A stretch of DNA of 64,000 nucleotides from Rhizobium leguminosarum bv. viciae USDA 2370 (GCF_002008365.1 NZ_MRDL01000015.1:1-64000), one strand, 5' to 3'. Counted from the stretch's first letter, positions 43,033-51,567 are shown. The notes: generated by a model from the sequence alone, not told the origin. Numbers and translations: made by a program.

Positions 43033-44397
43033 ATGTCAAATTCTCAACCGACGCTCGCCAAGAGCCTGACCGGGCTGCATTTATGGGGACTTGCAGTCGG
43101 CCTCGTCATCTCGGGCGAATATTTCGGCTGGAGCTATGGCTGGGCGGCGGCCGGCACACTCGGCTTCTTGATCACCACGATCCTGATCGCCGTCATGTAC
43201 ACCACCTTCATCTTTTCCTTCACGGAGTTGACGACGGCTATTCCCCATGCCGGCGGACCGTTTGCGTACGCGCTCAGGGCCTTCGGCCCGCTCGGCGGCT
43301 TCGTTGCGGGCTTTGCGACACTAGTGGAATTCGTCTTCGCCCCTCCGGCCATCGCGCTTGCCATCGGCGCCTATCTCAATGTGCAGTTCCCGGGGCTTGA
43401 TCCGAAAATGGCGGCCGTCGGCGCCTATATCGTCTTCATGGCGCTTAATATTGTCGGCGTTACCATCGCTGCGACATTCGAGCTCTTCATTACCATCCTC
43501 GCCATTATTGAACTCCTGGTCTTTATGGGTGTCGTTCTACCCGGCTTCTCCGTCGCCAACTTCGCGGCCAATGGCTGGGCTGGCGCACCTGAATTCTCGG
43601 TCGGCGCCATTGGAGGCATCTTTGCCGCCATTCCATTTGCCATCTGGTTCTTCCTGGCGATCGAAGGCGCGGCAATGGCTGCCGAGGAAACCAAGAACCC
43701 CACCCGTACCGTGCCGATCGCCTATATCGCGGGTATTCTCACTCTCGTTTTCCTGGCTTTCGGCACGATGATCTTCGCGGGAGGCGTTGGCGACTGGCGC
43801 ACGCTGTCCAACATCAACGATCCGTTGCCGCAGGCGATGAAGGCTGTCGTCGGAGAATCCTCCGGCTGGCTGCATATGCTGGTCTGGATCGGCCTGTTCG
43901 GCCTGATCGCATCGTTCCATGGCATCATCATGGGCTATTCCAGGCAGATTTTCGCGTTGGGCCGCGCAGGCTACCTGCCGGAAGTTCTCGCGAAGATCCA
44001 TCCGAAATTCCGCACGCCATACCTTGCTATCCTCGCGGGCGGCGTTGTCGGCATTGCCGCGATCTTCTCCGACAACCTGATCCAGATCGGCGGCTTGCCG
44101 CTGACTGCCAATATCGTCACGATGTCGGTGTTTGGCGCGATCATCATGTACATCGTCTCCATGGCATCGCTGTTCAAACTTCGTCGCACCGAGCCCGAGC
44201 TTGCCCGACCGTTCAAGGCATGGGGCTATCCCGTTGTCCCGGCCATTGCCCTTGGGCTTGCGCTCGTCGCGCTGGCGGCGATGATCTACTACAACTTCCT
44301 GATCTTTTTGATCTTCCTTGCGATGGGCGCGGTGGCCTTCGGTATCTGGCGCTTGCTGTCAGGCGGCGTCGCCAAGGAAGCGGCAGCTTCCGCGTAA
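43033..44397 (+). CDS. eat: Ethanolamine permease (APC family)
   Basis: A 454-aa transporter with 12 predicted membrane segments of the amino acid-polyamine-organocation superfamily. The start region LWGLAVGLVISGEYFGWSYGW and the ETTTAIP-like FTELTTAIPHAGGPFAYALRA motif match ethanolamine permeases; FFLAIEGAAMAAEETKNPTRTVP in TM6-7 is also typical. It follows eutC by 29 bp with its own Shine-Dalgarno (AGGGGAA). The genes thus encode uptake and deamination; acetaldehyde dehydrogenase is not in the window. Confidence 0.93.
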   Translation: MSNSQPTLAKSLTGLHLWGLAVGLVISGEYFGWSYGWAAAGTLGFLITTILIAVMYTTFIFSFTELTTAIPHAGGPFAYALRAFGPLGGFVAGFATLVEFVFAPPAIALAIGAYLNVQFPGLDPKMAAVGAYIVFMALNIVGVTIAATFELFITILAIIELLVFMGVVLPGFSVANFAANGWAGAPEFSVGAIGGIFAAIPFAIWFFLAIEGAAMAAEETKNPTRTVPIAYIAGILTLVFLAFGTMIFAGGVGDWRTLSNINDPLPQAMKAVVGESSGWLHMLVWIGLFGLIASFHGIIMGYSRQIFALGRAGYLPEVLAKIHPKFRTPYLAILAGGVVGIAAIFSDNLIQIGGLPLTANIVTMSVFGAIIMYIVSMASLFKLRRTEPELARPFKAWGYPVVPAIALGLALVALAAMIYYNFLIFLIFLAMGAVAFGIWRLLSGGVAKEAAASA

Positions 44398-44462
44398 CAA
44401 GGCTCTCTGGCTCGATCATCAAGCAGGCAATCGGACGAACTGGTTCCGATCGATATCAACGA

Positions 44463-44484
44463 CCCCCGCCGAGTTTGGCGGGGG
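44463..44484 (+). terminator. Terminator hairpin after the ethanolamine operon
   Basis: CCCCCGCC (44463-44470) and GGCGGGGG (44477-44484) form a perfect 8-bp GC stem with a GAGTTT loop; the trailing sequence AATTC has only a weak T content. From here to 44630 there is no supported gene. Confidence 0.65.
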
Positions 44485-44630
44485 AATTCGAGCGCAAAGC
44501 CCGGATGGCCTTACCATCACGTTCCCATTCAGATGGGTCAGCCCGCGCGCAAAGTTCTTAAATTCCTCCTTGAGACAAGCTCGAGGCTATTCGATCTTCC
44601 GTGCATCAGGTCGCGTTCGCCGTCGTTGGT

Positions 44631-45149
44631 TTACCGCACCTGACGATGGACCCGTCGCGTCCTCACTGCCCGCCGCGCGCCCAATCCCAGCAGCGCCGCC
44701 ACGATCCAGCCACCGATAAAACCGATCGCTCCCCAGACGAGACCCGCAAAGCTGACGGGGACGCCGGGCACGAAGTCGCGCCAGGTATTGGCGAAAACGA
44801 CGTCATCTGCGCCTTGCAGCAGCACGAAAGGCTTGGCGACGGGTGCGGCGGTGCCGAGGTGGAGTTGCTGCGACAGCAGTGTTTCGTAGCGTGAGATCGT
44901 GCTTTGCATCGAAACACCGCGGTCGCGCAGGAAATCGTCGGATGATTGCGCATAGGCGTTCAGCGCCTGCTGGCGATCGAGATGGTGTTCGGCCGCCTGG
45001 GCATTGAAATCCTCGACGATGACTCGCAATTCGTCGATCGCCCCGCCGATCCGCTGGCGGTATTGCTGCACAAATTCCGGCGCCTGCGAAAAGACCGTGC
45101 CGCCGGCAAGCCCGGCGACGACGGCGATGATCCTTGCAATCGGTCCCAT
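44631..45149 (-). CDS. DUF2937 family membrane protein
   Basis: A 172-aa protein. A short N-terminal hydrophobic segment (ARIIAVVAGLAGGTVFSQAPEF) is followed by a helical part with QQYRQRIGGAIDELRVIVEDF and heptad-like spacing, and then a C-terminal membrane segment (VSFAGLVWGAIGFIGGWIVAALLGL) before a basic tail RRAVRTRRVHRQVR. DUF2937 proteins have no assigned role. A general-stress promoter with one mismatch precedes it (45180-45204 on the complementary strand). It lies alone after the eut operon. Confidence 0.82.
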   Translation of the reverse strand: MGPIARIIAVVAGLAGGTVFSQAPEFVQQYRQRIGGAIDELRVIVEDFNAQAAEHHLDRQQALNAYAQSSDDFLRDRGVSMQSTISRYETLLSQQLHLGTAAPVAKPFVLLQGADDVVFANTWRDFVPGVPVSFAGLVWGAIGFIGGWIVAALLGLGARRAVRTRRVHRQVR

Positions 45150-45179
45150 GAATGATGCCTCCGGCTATCCCCCTGCGCT

Positions 45180-45204
45180 AACGATCCGGCGCGTCAAAGG
45201 TTTC
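45180..45204 (-). promoter_or_regulatory. EcfG-like promoter candidate for the DUF2937 gene
   Basis: On the minus strand GAAAC-N16-CGTT differs from the general-stress sigma factor consensus GGAAC-N16/17-CGTT by one base. It ends about 30 bp before the DUF2937 start codon. Confidence 0.45.
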
Positions 45205-45296
45205 TGCCTCCGTCACAATCGGTAACTCTATGTGATTGAACCGACTGCGCTTCCAGCGAGTTGATGCCGTGACCAACTCAGAAAGAGAGGCTTGTC

Positions 45297-45539
45297 ATGA
45301 GACAGATTATCCTTGCCTGCACGCTCGCTGCTGCGTCCATCTTTTCCGCAATGCCGTCCCAGGCGGCAAGTGTGACCATCACCACGGATGATGCCAGTCC
45401 CACTTACCGTCATGCGGAACGGCCCTATTACCGCCATCACATGCGGCCGCGCCACGTCTCCCAGGACTGCTTCACCAAGACGGAAAAAATCCGCCGTCAC
45501 GGCCATACGGTCGTCAAGGAAACCCGAATCTGCCGATAA
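45297..45539 (+). CDS. Small exported His/Arg-rich protein
   Basis: An 80-aa protein with a clear Sec signal peptide (RQIILACTLAAASIFSAMPSQA, cleavage after SQA). The mature part of about 57 residues is rich in His, Arg and Tyr (YRHAERPYYRHHMRPRH) and has two Cys (QDCFTKTE and ETRICR) that could form a disulfide. It is not a family that I can name; such small periplasmic peptides are common in rhizobia. The Shine-Dalgarno AGAGAGG precedes the ATG, and a strong terminator follows at once. Confidence 0.72.
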   Translation: MRQIILACTLAAASIFSAMPSQAASVTITTDDASPTYRHAERPYYRHHMRPRHVSQDCFTKTEKIRRHGHTVVKETRICR

Positions 45540-45555
45540 GGCAAATCCATGCAGA

Positions 45556-45587
45556 AAAAGCCCGGCTGATCCTTCAGTCGGGCTTTT
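45556..45587 (+). terminator. Rho-independent terminator after the small exported gene
   Basis: A 14-bp stem (AAAAGCCCGGCTGA against TCAGTCGGGCTTTT, one G-U pair) with a TCCT loop, ending in TTTT. A very strong terminator. Confidence 0.88.
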
Positions 45588-45608
45588 CTCATCTGATCTC
45601 GCCGATGA

Positions 45609-45633
45609 GGAACTTCGCAATATCAGCCGCGTT
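45609..45633 (+). promoter_or_regulatory. Perfect EcfG general-stress promoter
   Basis: GGAAC (45609-45613), a 16-base spacer, and CGTT (45630-45633) match the alphaproteobacterial general stress response promoter exactly. The transcript would start near 45640, 18 bases before the ATG of the 50-aa gene. Confidence 0.72.
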
Positions 45634-45657
45634 TATTGTGAAACGGGAGCATTCATC

Positions 45658-45810
45658 ATGCGTATCAAGATGATTCTTTTGGCCATCGCTTATGTCGCCG
45701 TCAGCGTCGTGCTGCTTGCCATCGCCTACCAGCCGCAGAGTTCGGGCGCCATGCAGAAAACGGATCGCCTGGCCGGCTCGTCCTTCCTTGTCGAACGCTT
45801 CGCCGGTTGA
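45658..45810 (+). CDS. Small 50-aa membrane protein, probable stress gene
   Basis: A 50-aa peptide with one membrane segment (MILLAIAYVAVSVVLLAIAY) and a polar end (QPQSSGAMQKTDRLAGSSFLVERFAG, given here in two halves as QPQSSGAMQKTD and RLAGSSFLVERFAG). The Shine-Dalgarno GGGAG lies nine bases before the ATG. A perfect EcfG promoter lies just upstream, so it is probably induced in general stress and stationary phase. No family recognised. The evidence for the gene is the promoter, the RBS and the clean topology. Confidence 0.68.
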   Translation: MRIKMILLAIAYVAVSVVLLAIAYQPQSSGAMQKTDRLAGSSFLVERFAG

Positions 45811-45893
45811 TCAACTGAGCGCCGGCTTATAGGCGAAGACGTAGAAATATTCCTCGTCCGGCAGGTCTGGCTTCGGAGCTGCCCGTCGTCTGA

Positions 45894-46184
45894 TCAATGC
45901 GTACCGTCAAGCGAATATCCGCCAAGCAGAATCCGGTTCTGCACCGAATGCACGCCCTCGACAGCCTTGGCGACCGCGGTTGCCCGTTCGATTTCGCCCA
46001 CCGTGCCGACTGTGCCGCTCAACACGATATGGTCGTTCTCCATCGTCACTTCGACATCAGACGCATCGATGCCGCCGGCGATCGCCAGCGCATTGGCAAC
46101 GGCCGCCTCGACGGATGCGCGATTGGCGATTTCGGCTTCCATCTCGGGTTCGAGCCCGTGAAATGTCTGCTCCTTGAAAACCAT
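45894..46184 (-). CDS. BON domain protein
   Basis: A 96-aa protein with one BON domain: VEAAVANALAIAGGIDASDVEV followed by NDHIVLSGTVGTVGEIERATAVAKAVEGV and VQNRIL (motifs quoted in parts). BON domains bind phospholipid or other membrane components and occur in stress-induced OsmY-like proteins. There is no signal peptide, so it is probably cytoplasmic or peripheral. The Shine-Dalgarno GGAGGA is strong. An EcfG-like promoter with one mismatch lies upstream. It converges with the 50-aa gene. Confidence 0.88.
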   Translation of the reverse strand: MVFKEQTFHGLEPEMEAEIANRASVEAAVANALAIAGGIDASDVEVTMENDHIVLSGTVGTVGEIERATAVAKAVEGVHSVQNRILLGGYSLDGTH

Positions 46185-46214
46185 GATCCATTCCTCCGTG
46201 AAACCTGCGGAGGA

Positions 46215-46240
46215 AACGCCCTTCGACAGAGTTTGGTTTC
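46215..46240 (-). promoter_or_regulatory. EcfG-like promoter candidate for the BON gene
   Basis: On the minus strand GAAAC-N17-CGTT, one mismatch from the consensus. It ends 30 bp before the BON start codon. The same G-to-A mismatch occurs in the DUF2937 promoter. Confidence 0.45.
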
Positions 46241-46247
46241 AGCACCG

Positions 46248-46898
46248 CTACCAGTTAACGCGATAGCGGAGATTGACGCTGCCGGCCTCATCCCCCGAAA
46301 ACGGATTGTTCATCGACGCATCGAGGTTGAGGTTCGGCAGGATGGCCTGGCTGACGGCCACCGTACTTGAGAAGTCCCCGGTGGCATTACTGACGCCTGT
46401 GCCCGCCGAAAGCGAGGTTCCCGTCCAGGGATGGATCAGTTTCAGCGCCTGCGATGCCGTCACAGAAGCCTGCCGGGCATCGACCGCATCAAATTGAACG
46501 CTGATGGACCGGCTCGATTGCATGTCGAGCGAATCGGACAGAATCCAGCTGCGCGAGCGGCTGAGGGTCAGCGCGCCGCTGCCGCGCAGCGTATCGACGC
46601 TGACGCTCGCGCCCTGCTGTGACTGGCTTGCCGGGGTGACGTTCGTCCTGGTGATCCTGCCCCAAAGCATTGCCTGTTCGGAATCGGGCAGTGGCGCCCC
46701 GCCCTTGGTCGAGGCAAGCGCGATGTCGGCGCCAGCGCTCGTTTCCCATTCCGCCGGCAGGCGAAACCCCATCGTCGCCTTGTAGGACCGGTCCGAAAGC
46801 TTGGTCGGCGACCAGATCAGCAGGTCGTCCGCCCGCGTCGCGGTGGTGAGCGAGGGCAGGATGGCGAAAAGAATGCATGCTATTTTGGATGTCGTCAT
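46248..46898 (-). CDS. Exported beta-rich protein of unknown function
   Basis: A 216-aa protein with a signal peptide (TTSKIACILFAILPSLTTATRA, cleavage before DDLLIW). The mature chain alternates short strands and turns: KATMGFRLPAEWE, SLSAGTGVSNATGDF, STVAVSQAILPNLNLDASM and a final aromatic NLRYRVNW. The pattern, with the terminal tryptophan, resembles an outer membrane beta-barrel or a secreted beta-sandwich. I do not recognise a family. The start at 46898 begins the signal peptide; an upstream frame to 46958 is Cys-rich and unlikely. It may share the stress-gene neighbourhood but no EcfG box was found for it. Confidence 0.65.
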   Translation of the reverse strand: MTTSKIACILFAILPSLTTATRADDLLIWSPTKLSDRSYKATMGFRLPAEWETSAGADIALASTKGGAPLPDSEQAMLWGRITRTNVTPASQSQQGASVSVDTLRGSGALTLSRSRSWILSDSLDMQSSRSISVQFDAVDARQASVTASQALKLIHPWTGTSLSAGTGVSNATGDFSSTVAVSQAILPNLNLDASMNNPFSGDEAGSVNLRYRVNW

Positions 46899-47280
46899 GA
46901 AGTAAGAACATTTTGCCTGACACAGGACCGCGGCTCCGAAACCGAAGCAGCAGCACACATGAAGCGCTCGCAGCGAACGCGATGAGGGATCACGGCCAAG
47001 CCGCTCATCCCGGTTTCATCCTCGATTTAATGGTTGGCTCGGAAAGCCGGCGGCACTGAGTGCCTGTTCTTCAATAGACGCCTTAGCGCCCCGAATTGCC
47101 CATGCGACCGAAACCAGCCGCAGCGGAACCGCAATTCCTCAAACAATGTTATAAGGATCACATCCAACCGCCGTTCTGTAAACCCCTTAAGGGTTGAAAT
47201 CTGCTGCACCGCACACTTGCCGCCCCCTCCAAAGCCTAGTAGAGCCTGAGCCTACGAGAGAAATTTTCGCGAAATTCCAC
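46899..47280. other. Intergenic stretch upstream of dxr
   Basis: About 380 bp between two divergent genes. There is a palindrome CCCTTAAGGG at about 47187-47196 and TATAAG at about 47150, but no pairing -35 box that I trust. No ORF supported. Confidence 0.4.
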
Positions 47281-48471
47281 ATGATGACCGGCAAAAGCGC
47301 GCCGCGGCGCCTCAGCATCTTCGGTTCGACGGGTTCGATCGGCCAGAATACACTCAATGTCGTCGATCATCTGGGCGGACGGGAGAACTTCGAAATCTCC
47401 GTGCTGACCGGCAGCGGCAATGTCGAATTGCTGGCCCGGCAGGCGAAATCATCCGGTGCGCGGCTGGCGGTGACGGCAAACGACCGGCATTACGAATCAC
47501 TGAAGAGCGAACTTTCCGGCAGCGGCATCGAGGTCGCCTCGGGAAAATCCGGCCTGATGGAAGCCGCCGACCGGGATGTCGACTGGGTGATGGCGGCAAT
47601 CGTCGGCACCGCGGGCCTGGCGCCGACGCTTGCCGCCACGCGCCGCGGCGCCGATATCGCTCTTGCCAATAAGGAATGCCTGGTATCGGCCGGCGATCTG
47701 TTCATCGCCGCGATCCGCGAAGGCGGCGGCAGGCTGCTTCCTGTCGATAGCGAGCACAACGCCATCTTCCAGGTGCTGGAAGAGAACCAGCGTCACGCCA
47801 TCGAGCGGGTCATCCTGACGGCGTCGGGCGGTCCCTTCCGCACCGCCTCGCTGCGTGACATGGCTGATGTGACGGTGGAAACCGCACGCGCCCATCCGAA
47901 CTGGTCGATGGGATTGAAGATCTCGATCGACAGCGCCTCGATGTTCAACAAGGCGCTGGAGATGATCGAAGCCCGGCACCTTTTCGGTCTGAGACCCGAA
48001 CAGATCGAAGTCATCTTCCATCCGCAATCGATCATCCATTCCATGGTCGGCTATACCGATGGGTCGGTGCTGGCGCAGCTCGGCGCGCCCGATATGCGCA
48101 CCGCCATCGGTTATGCCCTGTCCTTTCCGCGCCGGCCGAACCTGCCGGTCGAGCGGCTGGATTTCGCCAAGCTCGCCAGGCTGGATTTCGAGGCGCCGGA
48201 TGAAGTGCGGTTTCCGGCGCTGCGGCTCGCACGCTTGGCGATGATGCGCGGCGGCGTTCAGGGCGCGGTGCTGAACGGCGCCAAGGAAGTGGCGCTCGAA
48301 GCCTTCATCGAAGGGCGGCTGTCCTTCCTCGCCATGGCCGAAGTCACCGAGAGGGTCATGGACGATCTGGCCGGCCTGCCGCCGGCTGCCGGCATGGACG
48401 ATGTCTTCGCCGCCGACAGGGAGGCCCGGCAAAGGGCGGCGGAGCTCATGACACTGGCGATCGCCGAGTGA
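47281..48471 (+). CDS. dxr: 1-deoxy-D-xylulose 5-phosphate reductoisomerase
   Basis: A 396-aa NADPH-dependent enzyme of the MEP isoprenoid pathway that converts DXP to MEP; it is the target of fosmidomycin. The NADPH motif is IFGSTGSIGQNTL, the metal and substrate residues lie in LANKECLVSAGDLF, VDSEHNAIFQ and LTASGGPFR, and the active-site loop is HPNWSMGLKISIDSASMFNKALE (in parts). ATG codons at 47281 and 47284 are adjacent. Its expected uppS-cdsA-bamA neighbours are absent here, so it stands alone. A 13-bp direct repeat spans its stop codon. Confidence 0.95.
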   Translation: MMTGKSAPRRLSIFGSTGSIGQNTLNVVDHLGGRENFEISVLTGSGNVELLARQAKSSGARLAVTANDRHYESLKSELSGSGIEVASGKSGLMEAADRDVDWVMAAIVGTAGLAPTLAATRRGADIALANKECLVSAGDLFIAAIREGGGRLLPVDSEHNAIFQVLEENQRHAIERVILTASGGPFRTASLRDMADVTVETARAHPNWSMGLKISIDSASMFNKALEMIEARHLFGLRPEQIEVIFHPQSIIHSMVGYTDGSVLAQLGAPDMRTAIGYALSFPRRPNLPVERLDFAKLARLDFEAPDEVRFPALRLARLAMMRGGVQGAVLNGAKEVALEAFIEGRLSFLAMAEVTERVMDDLAGLPPAAGMDDVFAADREARQRAAELMTLAIAE

Positions 48472-48497
48472 AGATCAGACGGGCCGATCGCCGAGTG
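48458..48497 (+). repeat. 13-bp direct repeat spanning the dxr stop
   Basis: CGATCGCCGAGTG occurs at 48458-48470 and again at 48485-48497, 27 bp apart. The first copy encodes the last codons of dxr (AIAE and the first bases of TGA). It looks like a small duplication. Confidence 0.55.
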
Positions 48498-48527
48498 GTC
48501 GCCCGCCTGTGATCCTCACCACCGCTA

Positions 48528-49613
48528 TTAGCGCAACCGGTTCCCGCTCTCGTCGAACAACCGGCAATCCGACGGTTCAAACAGCAGACTCACCTGCTCG
48601 CCCGCCGCGATACTGATCGGTGAGCGATGCTCGACGGTGAGCGACTGGCCATCGGCAAGCTGGCAATAGAGATATTGCGTTCCCCCGAGATATTCTGAGA
48701 AATCGACCTTGGCCGTCAGGCTGCCCGATAGATCGGATGCCACCTTCAGATGCTCCGGCCGCAGACCGAGCGTCACCGCGGCACCAACCGGCCGGTTTGC
48801 GGGCGGCAGACCGCTTTCGATCTGCCGGCCGGCGACTTCGACCAGGCCTCCCTCACCCCAGCGGGCATTCAAAAGGTTCATCCGGGGCGAGCCGATGAAG
48901 CCCGCCACGAAGGTATTCGAGGGATTCTCGTAGATTTCCCGCGGCGTTCCCGCCTGTTCGACGCGGCCGTCGCGCAGTACCACAATCTTGTCGGCGAGCG
49001 TCATCGCCTCGGTCTGGTCGTGCGTGACATAGATCATCGTGTTGCCGAGTTCGCGGTGGAGGCGGGCGATCTCGATGCGCATCGAAACGCGCAGTTCGGC
49101 ATCGAGATTGGACAGCGGTTCGTCGAACAGGAAGACATCGGGCTTGCGCACGATCGCCCGGCCGATCGCCACACGTTGCCGCTGGCCGCCGGAAAGCTGT
49201 CCCGGCCGCCGGTCGAGAAGATGGTCGATCTTCAGGATCGCAGAAGCGGCCTTGACGCGCGTCTCTATCTCCGCAGCATTGGTGCGCGCCATCTTCAATC
49301 CAAAGGCCAGGTTGTCGCGCACGCTCATATGCGGATAGAGCGCGTATGACTGGAAGACCATGGCGATGCCGCGCTCGGATGGATCGAGATCGGTGACGAT
49401 ACGCCCCTTGATCTCGACCTCCCCGTCGGTCACGTCTTCCAGGCCGGCGATCATGCGAAGAAGCGTCGATTTTCCGCAGCCGGAAGGGCCGACGAAGACG
49501 ACGAATTCGCCCTCCGCAATCGTCAGGTCGATCCCGTGGACCACCTGCAGATTGCCATAGCTTTTTCGCACGTCCTGGAGCACGACGCTCTTGTTAGCCA
49601 TACCGTTCGTCAT
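48528..49613 (-). CDS. ABC transporter ATP-binding protein (sugar, UgpC/MsmK type)
   Basis: A 361-aa carbohydrate ABC ATPase (MalK/UgpC-like). Walker A GPSGCGKST, Q-loop VFQSYALYPHM, signature LSGGQRQR, Walker B VFLFDEPLSNLD and H-loop YVTHDQTEAM are all present. The C-terminal TOBE/OB domain (about 240-360) is complete: LGLRPEHL and GGTQYLYCQL. ATG 49613 is given; ATG 49601 (MANKSVVLQ) is an equally good start and TTG 49619 is a weaker one. It lies 11 bp downstream of the GH127 gene as the last gene of the operon, and powers the two permeases. Confidence 0.92.
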   Translation of the reverse strand: MTNGMANKSVVLQDVRKSYGNLQVVHGIDLTIAEGEFVVFVGPSGCGKSTLLRMIAGLEDVTDGEVEIKGRIVTDLDPSERGIAMVFQSYALYPHMSVRDNLAFGLKMARTNAAEIETRVKAASAILKIDHLLDRRPGQLSGGQRQRVAIGRAIVRKPDVFLFDEPLSNLDAELRVSMRIEIARLHRELGNTMIYVTHDQTEAMTLADKIVVLRDGRVEQAGTPREIYENPSNTFVAGFIGSPRMNLLNARWGEGGLVEVAGRQIESGLPPANRPVGAAVTLGLRPEHLKVASDLSGSLTAKVDFSEYLGGTQYLYCQLADGQSLTVEHRSPISIAAGEQVSLLFEPSDCRLFDESGNRLR

Positions 49614-49624
49614 CCCCAAAAGAC

Positions 49625-51547
49625 CTATCTGTCCGACTGGACCCAGACGAGCATCTCTCCGGGCGCGCGGTTGTCCCAGAGATGATAGGGCACGAAACGT
49701 GCGGTGGCGACCTGCCTTTCGGCCGGCGCTTTGCGGTAGAGCGGTGTTCCCCAGTTCGACGTTTCCTCGCGCTCGACCCTGAGATCAAGGGCGACGGCAT
49801 CATTCAGATCCTTCAGCACGACGGTTTCGGCGGCCGGCAGCTCGCGGGGCAGGACGATGGCGTTGAGGTCTTCGCCATTGTCCGTCGTTTCGACGCAATA
49901 GACGAGCGGGCCGCGCATCAAGGCGACGCGGCCGGCATCCTGGCGCACCTTCGGGTTGGCATATTGCGGGCGAAGCGCCAGCGGCAGGTAAAGGGCGACA
50001 CGATCGCCGTCGGCCCACTCGCGATCGATCCAGGCATATCCGTCCCGGAGATTGGCGTTGAGATCGAGCATCCCTCCGTTGACGCTGAGGGTTGCACCAT
50101 CGGCCCAGTCCGGAATACGCAGCGACAGCGCGAATCTAGCCGGCTTCCCCAGCTTGGTGGTAAAGGCGATCGCACCGTCCCACGGGTAGTTGGTGGTCTG
50201 CTCGAGCTCCACCTCGGCGCCATTGGCAAGCTTCAGTCGCGCGGTGCTCTCGCCATAGAGGTGCACGGCGATCTCATTGTCGGAAACGGCGTACATGTAG
50301 GAGCCGATCGAGGTCACCAGTCGGGCGATGTTGGGCGGGCAGCAGGGGCAATGGTGCCATTTCCACCGGTGATGTTTGCCGGCACTTTCAAGCGGGTTGT
50401 CATAGAAGAACGTCTTGCCGTCTGTGGACAGCCCCGGCAGCGCACCGTTGTAAAGCGCCTGCTCCATGATATCGGCATAGCGCCGATCCGGACCTCGTCC
50501 GAGCATGCGGCTCGCCCAGAACACCAGCCCGACCGAGGCGCAGGTCTCCGCATAAGCGGTATCGTTCGGCAGATCGAAGTAGTCGGTAAAGCCTTCGTTG
50601 GAGGCCGCCGGCCCGATGCCGCCGGTGATGTACATCTGCTTGGTCGTCAGATCGTCCCAAAGCGTTTCCAGAGCTGCCGTCAGGCTGTCGTCCTTGTATT
50701 CGGTGGCGATGTCGGCCATGCCCGAATAGAGGTACATGGCGCGCACGGCGTGGCCGACGACCTTTGTCTGCGCGCGCACCGGCTGGTGCGCCTGCGCATA
50801 TTCATAGGTCTTCTGGTGGTACTGGGAGACATCGCGGCCGTCCCGGCTTGCTTCCGCCGTGAAGAAATGCGGTTCGGTGCCGCGTTCGTCGATGAAGTAT
50901 TTCGACAGGTCGAGATATTTCTTCTCGCCGGTCACGCGGGCGAGCTTGACCAGCGCGAGCTCGACTTCCTCGTGGCCGCAATAGCCTGATATCTGGCCTT
51001 CGCCATGACCGAAAATCTTGATCATGTAATCGGCATAGCGGCACATGATGTCGAGCAGCTTGCGTTTGCCGGTCGCCTGATAATAGGCGACCGCGGCTTC
51101 CATCAGGTGGCCGGCGCAATAGAGCTCGTGATGGTCGCGCAGGTTGGTCCAGCGGCGGCTCGGTTCCACACGCTGGAACCAGGCGTTCAGATAGCCGTCC
51201 TCATCCTGCAGCTTCTCATACATATCGATGATCTCGTCGGCGCGCGCTTCCAGCTTCGGATTCGGCCGGCGATAGAGCGAATAGGCAATGGTCTCGATCG
51301 ACTTGCCGAGGTCGGAATCCCAGAACATCTGCGTCGTCCCGCCCCAAGGCTGAATGGGAATGACGACCCCGGGGCTCGGCTGATCGACGTCGATCGCCTT
51401 GAGCATGCCGGCCTCGACGCAGCGGTCGAGCAGGGTCTCGGCGGTGGAATTGCAGACGGCGTCCTGCCATTTTCCCCAGAAGCCGCCGAGCTCCACATCG
51501 GGAACGGCGACGGGACGAAACTGGCGGTCATTGCTTGGTTTGGTCAT
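49625..51547 (-). CDS. Glycoside hydrolase family 127, probable beta-L-arabinofuranosidase
   Basis: A 640-aa cytoplasmic enzyme (no signal peptide) of the DUF1680/GH127 group. The (alpha/alpha)6 barrel includes the DEDGYLNAWF and YCAGHLMEAAVAYY blocks. The catalytic and zinc site is recognisable: TAYAETCASVGLVFWASRM carries the Glu and one Cys, and near residue 400 the motif HHCPCCPPNIAR carries the remaining cysteines including the nucleophile region. The characterised Bifidobacterium enzyme releases L-arabinose from hydroxyproline-linked beta-L-arabinofuranosides of plant extensin-type proteins. The start 51547 has GGAG upstream. It lies between the transporter genes, so it acts on imported oligosaccharides. 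Confidence 0.9.
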   Translation of the reverse strand: MTKPSNDRQFRPVAVPDVELGGFWGKWQDAVCNSTAETLLDRCVEAGMLKAIDVDQPSPGVVIPIQPWGGTTQMFWDSDLGKSIETIAYSLYRRPNPKLEARADEIIDMYEKLQDEDGYLNAWFQRVEPSRRWTNLRDHHELYCAGHLMEAAVAYYQATGKRKLLDIMCRYADYMIKIFGHGEGQISGYCGHEEVELALVKLARVTGEKKYLDLSKYFIDERGTEPHFFTAEASRDGRDVSQYHQKTYEYAQAHQPVRAQTKVVGHAVRAMYLYSGMADIATEYKDDSLTAALETLWDDLTTKQMYITGGIGPAASNEGFTDYFDLPNDTAYAETCASVGLVFWASRMLGRGPDRRYADIMEQALYNGALPGLSTDGKTFFYDNPLESAGKHHRWKWHHCPCCPPNIARLVTSIGSYMYAVSDNEIAVHLYGESTARLKLANGAEVELEQTTNYPWDGAIAFTTKLGKPARFALSLRIPDWADGATLSVNGGMLDLNANLRDGYAWIDREWADGDRVALYLPLALRPQYANPKVRQDAGRVALMRGPLVYCVETTDNGEDLNAIVLPRELPAAETVVLKDLNDAVALDLRVEREETSNWGTPLYRKAPAERQVATARFVPYHLWDNRAPGEMLVWVQSDR

Positions 51548-51567
51548 GGGCTCCACTTTCTCTAAGA

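Noticed and set aside
40176..44600. Genomic island inserted at tRNA-Arg
   Set aside because: No integrase, no transposase and no direct repeat of the tRNA 3' end downstream of the eut operon; xerD at 32.7 kb is the housekeeping recombinase.
45297..45539. EcfG promoter for the small His/Arg-rich exported gene
   Set aside because: The best match, TGAAC-N17-AGTT, has two or more mismatches.
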